From Deltaproteobacteria bacterium (lineage in GTDB: Bacteria > Desulfobacterota > Syntrophia > Syntrophales > UBA2210): DNA of 58,896 bases. The first letter of the stretch is position 1. Each line of letters opens with the position of its first letter. The notes under the pieces are model-generated. The model was not told the DNA's origin and ran no database searches. It worked only from the letters and a program-made list of their open reading frames with translations. The DNA lies in the NCBI GenBank assembly GCA_019313905.1, contig JAFDAI010000003.1:1-58896 (forward strand), given 5' to 3'. Positions 48,078 through 56,378 of the stretch are shown here, in pieces. Position numbers and translations under genes: made by a program.

Positions 48078-48788
48078 TCAATTCCTGCTGAAGCGGACAT
48101 TATAGATGTAGCTTTTCGCCTCGCTTTTTGTGTGCTGGGAATTTATATAGAAGGAAATTCCCCCGATATTGCGCGGGCTACCATTATTGATATCGGGAAA
48201 CAGTCTTTCATAATCCTCTTCCAGATTTCTTTTCTCATAATACCACTTGTCCAGCTTATCGCTTTTGTTCCTGAGAACGATATATCTTACTTTGCCCGCA
48301 AGGGGTTGCCGGCTTGTAACTACGGCATCTTTAGGACATTCCACTCCCCAGATATAACCTATTGTAGGGGTATTCAGTTCTGCGGGCCACCCGGTGGGCT
48401 TGAATACAACATATATCTGAATAGCCTGGTCATCGGTGCCGGCCTCCCTGACATCCGCCCCGGCCGGTAATCCGGCAACCTTCCATTCCCAATTCAAAAA
48501 TGGATATTCTTTTATTTTAACATCCATCTCTTTCTTTATCCCGAAAGAGGATTCATTGTCGCTTTTCATGTGCAGAACATATCTATTGCCCTTCCTTTCA
48601 AGGTCAAGGTTCACAGTTCCATCCTTCTCTATCAGCTCCCAACCTGATGGGGCGCCATTTTCCATCTTTCCCGAATCAAATCCCGCAACGATCAGTCCCC
48701 CGTTTCCACCGGCTATAACCGTTTCCGGCAGAGCGAGGATAAAAAACATCATAAATAAGAATATCAAAAAAGATCTACCACTGCTCAT
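48078..48788 (-). CDS. DUF3047 domain secreted protein
   Basis: 236 residues from ATG 48788. Signal peptide (FLIFLFMMFFILALPETVIA), then a beta-rich DUF3047-type domain with PSGWELIEKDGTVNLDLE, PFLNWEWKVAGLPAGADVREAGTDDQAIQIYVVFKP, YIWGVECPKDAVVTSR, YIVLRN and SFYINSQHTKSEAKSYIYNVRFS. The fold resembles carbohydrate-binding jelly rolls. Its 5' end overlaps pyrE by 14 bases. Function unknown. Confidence 0.87.
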   Translation of the reverse strand: MSSGRSFLIFLFMMFFILALPETVIAGGNGGLIVAGFDSGKMENGAPSGWELIEKDGTVNLDLERKGNRYVLHMKSDNESSFGIKKEMDVKIKEYPFLNWEWKVAGLPAGADVREAGTDDQAIQIYVVFKPTGWPAELNTPTIGYIWGVECPKDAVVTSRQPLAGKVRYIVLRNKSDKLDKWYYEKRNLEEDYERLFPDINNGSPRNIGGISFYINSQHTKSEAKSYIYNVRFSRN

Positions 48789-49374
48789 GATCTGTTTCCC
48801 TTTCCTGTTCATAGAGACTCATTATGTCTGTCCGCGTGAAGATGGATTCTACCTTCTTTACGTGTTGTTTTATGTTTTCTTTTCCATTTTCCTCTTCACG
48901 ATCAATCAGTGTTATCACACGATCAACGATGAGCCCCTCTTCTTCAGCTTTTTCAATGGCAATTATGGTAGATCTCCCCGTGGTAATAACATCGTCCAGA
49001 ACAGCAACCCTTTCCCCTTCCTTTACATTTCCTTCTATCGCGCTCCCTGTGCCATGTTCCTTGGCGTCCTTCCTGACGATGAAAGCCTTTATGGGATGAT
49101 TTCTCTGATATGATATCACAGCAACCGCGTTGGCCATCGGATCCGCTCCCAGGGTAAGTCCTCCAACCGCGGAAATCCCGGAATCTTCAAGCATGTCAAA
49201 TATAATATTTCCTATCAGGTTCATCCCTTCCGGATCAAGGGTTGTGGGTTTGCAGTTAAAATAAAAGTTGCTCTGTTTCCCGGAGACTAATGTAAATGGC
49301 GGATCATCCCTGTAACGAAAGGTACGTTCCACTATCATACGTGCCAGTCTCGCCTTCATCTCGCTATGGTTCAT
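48775..49374 (-). CDS. pyrE: Orotate phosphoribosyltransferase
   Basis: 199 residues. Makes OMP from orotate and PRPP in pyrimidine synthesis. The PRPP loop is VAVLDDVITTGRSTI; flanking segments are FTLVSGKQSNFYFNCK, VGGLTLGADPMANAV and KAFIVRKDAKEHGTG. GGAG stands before the ATG. It follows the TPR gene by 17 bases and overlaps the DUF3047 gene. Confidence 0.95.
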   Translation of the reverse strand: MNHSEMKARLARMIVERTFRYRDDPPFTLVSGKQSNFYFNCKPTTLDPEGMNLIGNIIFDMLEDSGISAVGGLTLGADPMANAVAVISYQRNHPIKAFIVRKDAKEHGTGSAIEGNVKEGERVAVLDDVITTGRSTIIAIEKAEEEGLIVDRVITLIDREEENGKENIKQHVKKVESIFTRTDIMSLYEQERETDHEQW

Positions 49375-49391
49375 TTCAAATTATCTCCTGT

Positions 49392-50384
49392 TTACTCACT
49401 GTTTTCTTTCGTTTTTCTCTCAAGCTCCATCATCCTTCTTATAATATAATCCGGATCCAGCCGCCAGGTCTCGCGATACTCGGCTATGGCCATATCAGAC
49501 CACCCCTTTTTATCATAGTACAGGCCCAGCGTGAAGTGTGTCTCCGGATTGTCTGGTTCTATCTCCAGGGCTTTCTCCGTCTGTTTTATTGCCTGATCAA
49601 GATTGCCCACACCATAATACGCCCTGCCGAGGTAAAATCGCGTATCACGATTGAAGAGATTTATCTTGAGCGCGATCAGCAGGATCTTCCGCGCCTTGTT
49701 AAACTCCCTGAGGTTTGTATAAGCTGTTCCCAGACCCACTACAACGCGTTCATCATACGGCCTTATCTTTCTTGCCTTCACGTAACAGGAAACGGCCTTC
49801 TTGAAATCCCCCTTTTTGGCATAATTCACGGCGAGACTGGAAAGCGCATCAAAGTAACCCGGGCGTATCTTTATGGCCTTTTCATATTCCCTGATGGCGC
49901 CGTCCGTGTCCCCCTCTATATCGCATATCCTGCCAAGGAAAAAATGGTCTTTACTGGCCGTAGAACACTTATCTACGGCCTTCTCGTAGCACTGTACCGC
50001 CTCTTCATAGTTTCCCCTTTTGAAGAAGATCTCGCCAAGGCCCGCGTACGCCGAATAATATTCAGGATGGATATTGATCGCTTTTTTATAAGAGATGATG
50101 GCCTCATCTCCTGATTCTTTCAGCCTGTATGCCTCTGCCAGCTTGTAATAATATTTGGCAACTTTTGGATTAATCTTGATAGCTTTTTGATATTTCTCTA
50201 TCGCCCTGTCATATTTTTTGCTGGAGAAATATTTATTGCCCTGGAGATAACAGGTGTTTGATGATGCGCAATACGCCTCCACCGTGAAAAACAGCAAAAC
50301 AAATAAAAACAGCGGAACAGCTTTGATGGCCTTGTAAAAAGTCCAGCTTCTGCGTTCCGCTGAGCGGGGATTAAAAATTATCAT
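49392..50384 (-). CDS. TPR repeat protein with signal peptide
   Basis: 330 residues. After a hydrophobic signal (AVPLFLFVLLFFTVEAYCAS) there are about eight TPR units in a row (QGNKYFSSKKYDRAIEKYQKAIKINP; YKLAEAYRLKESGDEAIISYKKAINIHP; GEIFFKRGNYEEAVQCYEKAV and so on), so it should be a periplasmic or outer-membrane scaffold. The ATG overlaps the upstream dehydrogenase stop (ATGA). Codons 8 to 20 (SAERRSWTFYKAI region) lie in a fragment of the gtaaaaagt repeat, which thus supplies the positively charged N-region of the signal peptide. Confidence 0.88.
   Translation of the reverse strand: MIIFNPRSAERRSWTFYKAIKAVPLFLFVLLFFTVEAYCASSNTCYLQGNKYFSSKKYDRAIEKYQKAIKINPKVAKYYYKLAEAYRLKESGDEAIISYKKAINIHPEYYSAYAGLGEIFFKRGNYEEAVQCYEKAVDKCSTASKDHFFLGRICDIEGDTDGAIREYEKAIKIRPGYFDALSSLAVNYAKKGDFKKAVSCYVKARKIRPYDERVVVGLGTAYTNLREFNKARKILLIALKINLFNRDTRFYLGRAYYGVGNLDQAIKQTEKALEIEPDNPETHFTLGLYYDKKGWSDMAIAEYRETWRLDPDYIIRRMMELERKTKENSE
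50325..50363. repeat. Fragment of the gtaaaaagt repeat inside the TPR gene
   Basis: gatggccttgtaaaaagtc followed by ttctgcgttccgc matches the right end of the element at 53576-53708 in reverse complement (gcggaacgcagaaat and ctttttacgaagccgtc). Only this one end is present, and it is translated as part of the TPR protein. Confidence 0.75.
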
Positions 50385-51628
50385 CCTTTTTTGATCAACC
50401 CCCTGTCAAGGGGTGATCCTTCCCAGGCGGCCCTTATTATCATCAGAAAATCTTCGTAGTCGCATTCTTCCGGATTGTAAAATATCGATCCGTCATCAAG
50501 CGCCGCCCTGGCAATATCTTCCAATTTTTCTCTCGGCACCATCCGCTTTCCGTCCCTGTCTTTGACTTCCTCGAAGAAACGGGCATGCCTCCCGTCTGTA
50601 GCATCATGCATGTCCCGATTCATCTTACGGATATAGGCAACTGCCCCCTCCGCTCTCAGGTGTTTCGGCGTGCCGGAGTATACTTCCGCTCCCGCCAGCG
50701 GTAACAGGAGTTCCCCTGTAAAGTGAGCATTTTTGTGCATATTGTATTCCAGACCATATGGGAGCAATATGGACATGCACACCCCATGTGGAACGCCGCA
50801 TACGGAACCTGTCGCGTGCCCGAGAGTATGAACCACACCAACCATGGAATTGGAAAATGCGGCTCCGGCCAATGTGGCTCCATTTGCCAGAGCAAGACGC
50901 CCTTCTCTGTCGGAGGGGTTCTTTATCACATTCAACAGATTATTGCTGATAAGATTGATAGCGGCCATCGCATTGGCGTCGCTCATGGGATTCTTGGCCA
51001 GACCGGTATATGCCTCAACGGCATGTGCCATGGCATCCATGGCGGTCGCCGCCGTGATAGCCGGTGGAAGCGTCAGTGTCATACGCGAATCCAGTATGGC
51101 AACATTCGGCAGAAGAAAATAGCTTACAAATGCCATCTTCAGATGTCTCTCATGATCCTTTACCACGGCAACCAGAGTAACCTCTGAACCGGTCCCCGAA
51201 GTGGTCGGTATCACAACAAGCGGCCTTAAGGCCCTCTTCAATGCGCCGGCACCGCTGAATTTCATCAGGTCATCCGCATTTTCGGAGACAACTATATTCA
51301 CTCCCTTGGCTGTGTCCATAACGGAACCGCCGCCCACCGCGATAATGGAATCGCAGTCATTATCCCGGTACATGCCAGCCAGTTGGTTGACAATCTTCAG
51401 AGACGAATCCTGCGGCACATCATCCGTTATGGCTCCGATGGCAACACTATCCTTTATGGCATCGGTCACTATATTAACCAGCCCGGCAGCGGAAACACCC
51501 TTATCCGTGATAATTAACGGCCTGTCGGCATGCAACTGCGCGAGCGCTTCCGGAATTTTTTCAAGCGCGTCATGACCGGCGACTATCTTGACCCTGCAGC
51601 AAAATTCATAATATTCAGGTAAATACAT
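50381..51628 (-). CDS. Iron-containing alcohol dehydrogenase
   Basis: 415 residues. Group III dehydrogenase. NAD-binding signature SIIAVGGGSVMDTAKG, PTTSGTGSEVT, and metal ligands Asp and His in AMDAMAHAVEAYTG with the two further His in VVHTLGHATGSVCGVPHG, so the site is complete. GAAGGAGCAGGCCT precedes the ATG. It follows its paralogue by 55 bases. With the aldehyde ferredoxin oxidoreductase upstream it could reduce the resulting aldehyde to alcohol, or run the other way. Confidence 0.93.
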   Translation of the reverse strand: MYLPEYYEFCCRVKIVAGHDALEKIPEALAQLHADRPLIITDKGVSAAGLVNIVTDAIKDSVAIGAITDDVPQDSSLKIVNQLAGMYRDNDCDSIIAVGGGSVMDTAKGVNIVVSENADDLMKFSGAGALKRALRPLVVIPTTSGTGSEVTLVAVVKDHERHLKMAFVSYFLLPNVAILDSRMTLTLPPAITAATAMDAMAHAVEAYTGLAKNPMSDANAMAAINLISNNLLNVIKNPSDREGRLALANGATLAGAAFSNSMVGVVHTLGHATGSVCGVPHGVCMSILLPYGLEYNMHKNAHFTGELLLPLAGAEVYSGTPKHLRAEGAVAYIRKMNRDMHDATDGRHARFFEEVKDRDGKRMVPREKLEDIARAALDDGSIFYNPEECDYEDFLMIIRAAWEGSPLDRGLIKKG

Positions 51629-51683
51629 AGGCCTGCTCCTTCTATAATCATCAAACAGGTTTGATCTCCCGGCAACCCCATCA

Positions 51684-52859
51684 TCAGAAAGAAATTATCG
51701 GTTTGCCTTCCCAGGCATGCTCCAGGATTACCATACAATCGTCCATATTAAATCCGGTACGGCCATCCCCGACAGCTGCCCCGGCTATACCCTGCAGGGC
51801 ATCTTTCGAAATGCCCGCATCTTTCAGCGTAAGAGGGATACCGCCCCTGGTAATATCGTGTATGTCATGCTGCATATCGTAAATGAAGTTAATTGCCTTT
51901 CTGGCCCTCAGCTTCTCCGCCGTGCCGGCATATATTTCGGGACCGGCAATGGGCAGAAGCATGTCAGACATGTGATACCCCTCGCTGTTAATATTATATT
52001 CGAGGGCATATGGAAGAAGAATACCCATGCATATCCCATGGGAATGTCCTGAGATATCATCCACAGTCCATCCCAGCTCGTGAATTATTCCTCTCGATGT
52101 GCTGGAGAAAGCAACTCCCGCCAAACTGGCGGCGTTGGCCAGCGCAAGACGGCCTTTCCTGTCGCCGGATTTGATCACGTTGACAAGATTTTCCCCGATA
52201 AACTGCATGGCGGGATAGGCGTATGTATCGGTCATGGGGTTTTTCGCCGGACAGGTATATGCCTCCGCGCAGTGTGCAAGGGCGATCATCGACGTGGAAA
52301 CAACCGCGTCCGCCTTCTCAGATGTAATCATACGCGGGTCAATAACCACGAGATCGGGCATCAGGAAACGGGAAGAAAAGACCATACCTCCCAGGGCGGC
52401 AAACCCGGATGTCTCAAAACCCGTCCCGGAAGCGGTCGGCACAAAGACAAGGGGTCCCAGAGGATCTTTTATCAAATCATTTCCCGCCGCAGCTTTAAGA
52501 TCCTCGGGTCTTCCCGAAACAACTACATTAAGCGCCTTGGCCGTATCCATCACGGCCCCTCCACCGGCCGCTATAATTGAATCGCATCCGGTATCGCGAT
52601 AGATGTTCATGAGTCTCCTGACCAGCTTAAGGTCGGGGACCGAGGGAATACCGTCAAAAACACCCATTGTAATCCCTGAATCCTTAAAAGCGCCTGTGAT
52701 CTTTCTTATCAACCCCCCTTTGGCGACAACCCTGTCGGTAAGAATAAGTGGTTTTCCGGCGTTCAGAGCATCCAGCTCGACGGGAAGATGCTCCAGCGCC
52801 CTGTTACCTGAATTTATTTTTACCGGACACCAGAATTCGTAATTATCTGGGAAGAACAT
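51684..52859 (-). CDS. Iron-type alcohol dehydrogenase paralogue with altered active site
   Basis: 391 residues from ATG 52859 (GGAG seven bases before). It keeps the NAD motif IIAAGGGAVMDTAKA and the fold, but where the family has DALTHA-type ligands it reads SMIALAHCAEAY, with Ile for the metal Asp. The H-x-x-x-H pair reads GIIHELGWTVDDISGHSHG, where the first and last His are kept but the middle active-site His is Trp. It may bind no iron, act as a partner subunit of the adjacent intact dehydrogenase, or have a different reaction. Confidence 0.85.
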   Translation of the reverse strand: MFFPDNYEFWCPVKINSGNRALEHLPVELDALNAGKPLILTDRVVAKGGLIRKITGAFKDSGITMGVFDGIPSVPDLKLVRRLMNIYRDTGCDSIIAAGGGAVMDTAKALNVVVSGRPEDLKAAAGNDLIKDPLGPLVFVPTASGTGFETSGFAALGGMVFSSRFLMPDLVVIDPRMITSEKADAVVSTSMIALAHCAEAYTCPAKNPMTDTYAYPAMQFIGENLVNVIKSGDRKGRLALANAASLAGVAFSSTSRGIIHELGWTVDDISGHSHGICMGILLPYALEYNINSEGYHMSDMLLPIAGPEIYAGTAEKLRARKAINFIYDMQHDIHDITRGGIPLTLKDAGISKDALQGIAGAAVGDGRTGFNMDDCMVILEHAWEGKPIISF

Positions 52860-52888
52860 AACGTGCTCCTTTTTGTGTGCGTGTATCA

Positions 52889-52926
52889 ATGATTCTACCG
52901 AAAATCCTCATAACTCAACAGAATCA
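52889..52926. repeat. Minimal MITE remnant, atgatyctg family
   Basis: atgattctaccgaaaatcctc to caacagaatcat: 38 bases with both inverted ends and the aaaatcctcat block of the elements at 5531-5675 and 57698-57869, the middle being deleted. It lies between the SCP2-like gene stop and the second alcohol dehydrogenase. Confidence 0.65.
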
Positions 52927-53457
52927 TCAATAACCCAATATCGAACGGAAATATATCCGAACCCGGCCGATATGTTTCCGGCCAAACGACCATGCAGGAT
53001 ACCGTTTCACCGCCAGTCTGGCGATAAACTTCGGAAGCAGGTAAACCTCTCCTATATCCAGCACACGGACAATCGCGCAGACGTGAGGAACTTCCCCGTC
53101 AACTATCATTCGGTCCCGGGCCGTCGCGACAGTAGTGCTCTCCTGAAAGGTAAACATCAGAATGGCAGCTTCAATACTCTTGATCTTCATATCGAGATCG
53201 ATGCGTCTGGCGCCGGGCTTCCATCCAAGGTATTTCACGCGCCCTTTTTCGTTTTTACCAACAATCATATATGGACCTTTTGGCATAACTCCAAGACAGA
53301 ATGTGAAACCCTCTGGGAGTTTTTCAAATTCCCCTTTCACCTCTTTATCAACCCTGGCAGCGGCCTGAATAGCCCTGCCAACAAACCACAACATTATGGC
53401 AACATATGCCTTCTTAAATGGTTTATTTCCCGCAGTTATTTCCTTGAAATTATTCAT
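52927..53457 (-). CDS. Hypothetical protein, possibly SCP-2-like lipid carrier
   Basis: 176 residues. A short hydrophobic helix near the N-terminus (AYVAIMLWFVGRAIQAAARV), then an SCP2-like alternation of strands (GFTFCLGVMPKGPYMIVGKN, RRIDLDMKIKSIEAAILMFTFQESTTVATARDRMIVDGEVPHVCAIVRVLDIGEVYLLP). The match to sterol carrier proteins is by pattern only. Its place between AOR-ferredoxin and the alcohol dehydrogenases would suit delivery of a hydrophobic acyl or aldehyde substrate. GGAGAG precedes the ATG. Confidence 0.6.
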   Translation of the reverse strand: MNNFKEITAGNKPFKKAYVAIMLWFVGRAIQAAARVDKEVKGEFEKLPEGFTFCLGVMPKGPYMIVGKNEKGRVKYLGWKPGARRIDLDMKIKSIEAAILMFTFQESTTVATARDRMIVDGEVPHVCAIVRVLDIGEVYLLPKFIARLAVKRYPAWSFGRKHIGRVRIYFRSILGY

Positions 53458-53575
53458 GTTTTTCTCTCTCCGATCATAGTTCCAGCTAATTACCTTCCCA
53501 TTGTAAAGACAGAAAATATACTTTTTCCATGCCAGAGGTCCTTGCGTATATCTCTCAGCTAAGGATGATGCGTCC

Positions 53576-53708
53576 GTAAAAAGTCGAGACTGGACGGCAA
53601 GGTAAAAAGCTTCAAGGTCAAGGCGCGCAAATCTTGAGGAATGAGGCGTACTTACGGTACGTCGCAGTGACGAGAGATGCCGCGGAACGCAGAAATTGTA
53701 CTTTTTAC
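53576..53708. repeat. Inverted-repeat element, gtaaaaagt ends, copy C
   Basis: A 133-bp element with ends gtaaaaagtc and gtactttttac and outer flanks gatgcgtcc/gaagccgtc. It has a near-palindromic core gcgtacttacggtacgtcgc like that of the element at 38334-38475. It fills the gap between the ferredoxin and the SCP2-like gene and ends eight bases before the ferredoxin stop. Confidence 0.8.
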
Positions 53709-53715
53709 GAAGCCG

Positions 53716-54141
53716 TCAAGAATCAGATCGCAACACCTCCATAGTAATAGCCCCCACGGGACATTCAGAGGCACAAAAGCCACATCCGATACAGGCCTTC
53801 TCTTTATCCAGATAGGGATACCCGTGCGGATCGCGGGCCATTGCCTCAGACAGCGAGAGACATCCCGCGGGACACGCGTCTATGCATATAACGCATGACA
53901 TACATTTCTTCCTGTTGAAAACGGGTTCCTCCCACCGGGAGCGCTTTACCATTTCAGATACAATGCCGAAGCTATCCTCTACTGCTCTTCTGGGACATAT
54001 CCTGCCGCACGCCCCGCATTCTATGCAAAGCGCATCCTCTATCACGTGGAGCTCTTTTTTCTCTCCATGAATAGCATCCACAGGACATACTTTCTTACAC
54101 GCTCCGCATCCGTCGCACGCATCAGTTATTCTATAGGCCAT
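53716..54141 (-). CDS. Ferredoxin with four 4Fe-4S motifs
   Basis: 141 residues, four complete CxxCxxCxxxCP motifs: CDGCGACKKVCP, CIECGACGRICP, CMSCVICIDACP and CIGCGFCASECP. It is twice the size of a bacterial 2[4Fe-4S] ferredoxin, so it looks like a duplicated module serving as an electron conduit. It starts 30 bases after AOR ends and is the natural electron partner of that enzyme. GGAGG lies about six bases before the ATG. Confidence 0.92.
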   Translation of the reverse strand: MAYRITDACDGCGACKKVCPVDAIHGEKKELHVIEDALCIECGACGRICPRRAVEDSFGIVSEMVKRSRWEEPVFNRKKCMSCVICIDACPAGCLSLSEAMARDPHGYPYLDKEKACIGCGFCASECPVGAITMEVLRSDS

Positions 54142-54171
54142 CTCTTTCCTCCATGTCCCAGATTATTGCGC

Positions 54172-56118
54172 CTATATGCCAAGTCTCTCCATACACTCCG
54201 CGCCCGGTTTGCCTGTCCTGATGTCCCAGCCAAACTGTCCCCAGTATCCTTCTATCATCGTATCTACATCCACTGCCCTGCCTTTATTAGCGCCACCCGA
54301 CAGAGGAGGCCTTCCAGCAGCACGATCACTTATCTTAAAATCTTTCGGCTCTATGCCATGTTTTATATTGAACGCCTGCCTAAGTGTCTGTACACGTTCG
54401 CCAATTTCCATATACTCTTCCGGCGTTTTGTTCCAACCTGTTGCCGCGTTCAGCCAGTCAAAGGTCGGTATCCTCTTCGATCCCAGAAAAGAACCGAACA
54501 GGCAAAGACCGGCTCCGTTTAATACATTTATGAATTTACTGCACGCCGCTCCGATAACAGCTTTCTCTTCATTCACCACGTATTTGGTTCCCTTGAAATA
54601 GAGCGGTCCCACCTTCGGCAATCCCTTAACTTTTTTCCACAATTGAAACATCTCATAGTAGAGTCCTGATCCTATTGTGTGCCTGCCCGGTGCCGGTTCA
54701 ACGCTGTAGTGAAGCGCAAACCCCGGATCATTCCTGCCATCATGCATCGCGAGTTCCTGCCCTCCGGCATGCACTGTGAATCGCTCCGATCCCTTTCCCA
54801 GCTTCCGGGCTGCTATCTTGGAACCATCCGCCAGGATATCCCCGATACCTTCCCTGTTTATCATTTTGTCTATAAGGGCAATTATCGCGCTGGAGTTTCC
54901 CCATGTGAGTTCAATCCCGTCCGTATCTTCCTTTGTAAGTATCCCCTCTTCATAACACTCAATGGCGAAGGCTGCCGTTGCGCCCGCTGATATTGTATCC
55001 ATACCGGCCCTGTTCAGGGTTTCATTAAGCTCGAAAAGGCTGTCTACGTCCTCATTCATGCATAGGCCCCCCAGAGCAAGTACCGTTTCATATTCCGGTT
55101 TATGGGTTTCGTTGTACTTCCCCGTCATTGAACAGATCCCACCACAACCCAGAGGACATGAATAGCAGTGATACTTTATCATCTCACAATCCGTGAATAC
55201 ACCCGGATTAGTGCTTATGGATTTTTTGCGTCCGAAGTCAGTATTGTTTCCCTTCCAGTTCTTTATCGGGGCATCACCCATCTCAACGGACATCTGGTTC
55301 ATACTTACCGTGCCCCATTTTCGGAGGAGTATCTTGTACAACATACCGTCCTGGGCAAGCACTGTGGGCATCACTCTCATCAATGCTCCGACATACGATG
55401 TCATTGATCCGGGTATGAAGGGCGGCTGAAATTGAACCCACTTATTACACTTCCTGCTCAGTTTCTTTATTTCTTCCCTGTTATGAACGGAAATCCTCTT
55501 CGCGCCCTCAAGAACCAGCGCCTTCAACATCTTTGATCCCATTACAGCGCCGAGACCCGATCGGGCAGCCATTCTTCCTCTGTCATTGGATATACCGGAT
55601 ATCAATGATATCTTTTCGCCGGAAGGACCTATAAGGGCAACCCTGGCATTTCCGGCAGTCTCTTCCAGCAGCATCCTTTCGGCTTCTACCGTATCCATGC
55701 CCCATATATGAGAAGCGTCGCGAAGCCGGGCTTTTCCATTCTTAATGTGAAGATACACCGGTTTGTCGCTTATTCCCCTGAAGAATATACCGTCATATCC
55801 ACACCGCTTTATGGCGGGCGAAAAATTGCCGCCACAGTTCGCATCACCCCAGCCGCCGGTAAGAGGAGATTTTCCCACGACCATCCATCTACCCGCAAAG
55901 AGGCTGCCGGTACCGGTCAGAAGACCGGAGACAAAACCCAGGATATTATCAGGACCGAGCGGGTCCGCGTCTGCGGGTATTCTGTTGTAAAGGAGAGAAG
56001 CGGCAAGCCCCATACCGGACAGGTATTTCTCATATACATCATCCGGCACTATTTCCTCTTTTATATCCCCCGCAGTCAGGTCAACCATTAAGATCTTGCC
56101 CATATATCCCTTGTCCAT
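54172..56118 (-). CDS. aor: Aldehyde ferredoxin oxidoreductase (tungsten cofactor family)
   Basis: 648 residues. Interconverts aldehydes and carboxylates with ferredoxin, using a tungstopterin and one 4Fe-4S cluster. Visible are the N-terminal domain MGKILMVDLTAGDIKEE, WGDANCGGNFSPAIKRCGYDGIFFRG and the cluster ligands CYSCPLGCGGIC with a late Cys in NGAGLCLFGS. It heads the cluster with ferredoxin, SCP2-like protein and two alcohol dehydrogenases. The ATG at 56118 has AGGAGGG upstream; the open frame beyond that is not used. Confidence 0.93.
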   Translation of the reverse strand: MDKGYMGKILMVDLTAGDIKEEIVPDDVYEKYLSGMGLAASLLYNRIPADADPLGPDNILGFVSGLLTGTGSLFAGRWMVVGKSPLTGGWGDANCGGNFSPAIKRCGYDGIFFRGISDKPVYLHIKNGKARLRDASHIWGMDTVEAERMLLEETAGNARVALIGPSGEKISLISGISNDRGRMAARSGLGAVMGSKMLKALVLEGAKRISVHNREEIKKLSRKCNKWVQFQPPFIPGSMTSYVGALMRVMPTVLAQDGMLYKILLRKWGTVSMNQMSVEMGDAPIKNWKGNNTDFGRKKSISTNPGVFTDCEMIKYHCYSCPLGCGGICSMTGKYNETHKPEYETVLALGGLCMNEDVDSLFELNETLNRAGMDTISAGATAAFAIECYEEGILTKEDTDGIELTWGNSSAIIALIDKMINREGIGDILADGSKIAARKLGKGSERFTVHAGGQELAMHDGRNDPGFALHYSVEPAPGRHTIGSGLYYEMFQLWKKVKGLPKVGPLYFKGTKYVVNEEKAVIGAACSKFINVLNGAGLCLFGSFLGSKRIPTFDWLNAATGWNKTPEEYMEIGERVQTLRQAFNIKHGIEPKDFKISDRAAGRPPLSGGANKGRAVDVDTMIEGYWGQFGWDIRTGKPGAECMERLGI

Positions 56119-56378
56119 AAAGCCCTCCTTACAAACCGCAAAACCATTACAAAACAGGGTAAGCGAAACAGACAGCCGCTGATCACGTTGCCAGCCCTCT
56201 CTCAAGACTGTCCAAGTAAGAGATTTATAGAATAAAACAGATATAAGTCAAGGAAAACTTACTCCTGGTTTTCCTCCCTGTATATATGTCGCACCATGAC
56301 CTGAATCTGTAAATTATTTGTAGAATTTTCTTATAATTTATATTAGAATGGTAAAATCTTTCAGAAAAAGAGGTCATA

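Noticed and set aside
49296-50114. 272-residue open frame on the plus strand
   Set aside because: Antisense to pyrE and the TPR gene, no recognisable domain.
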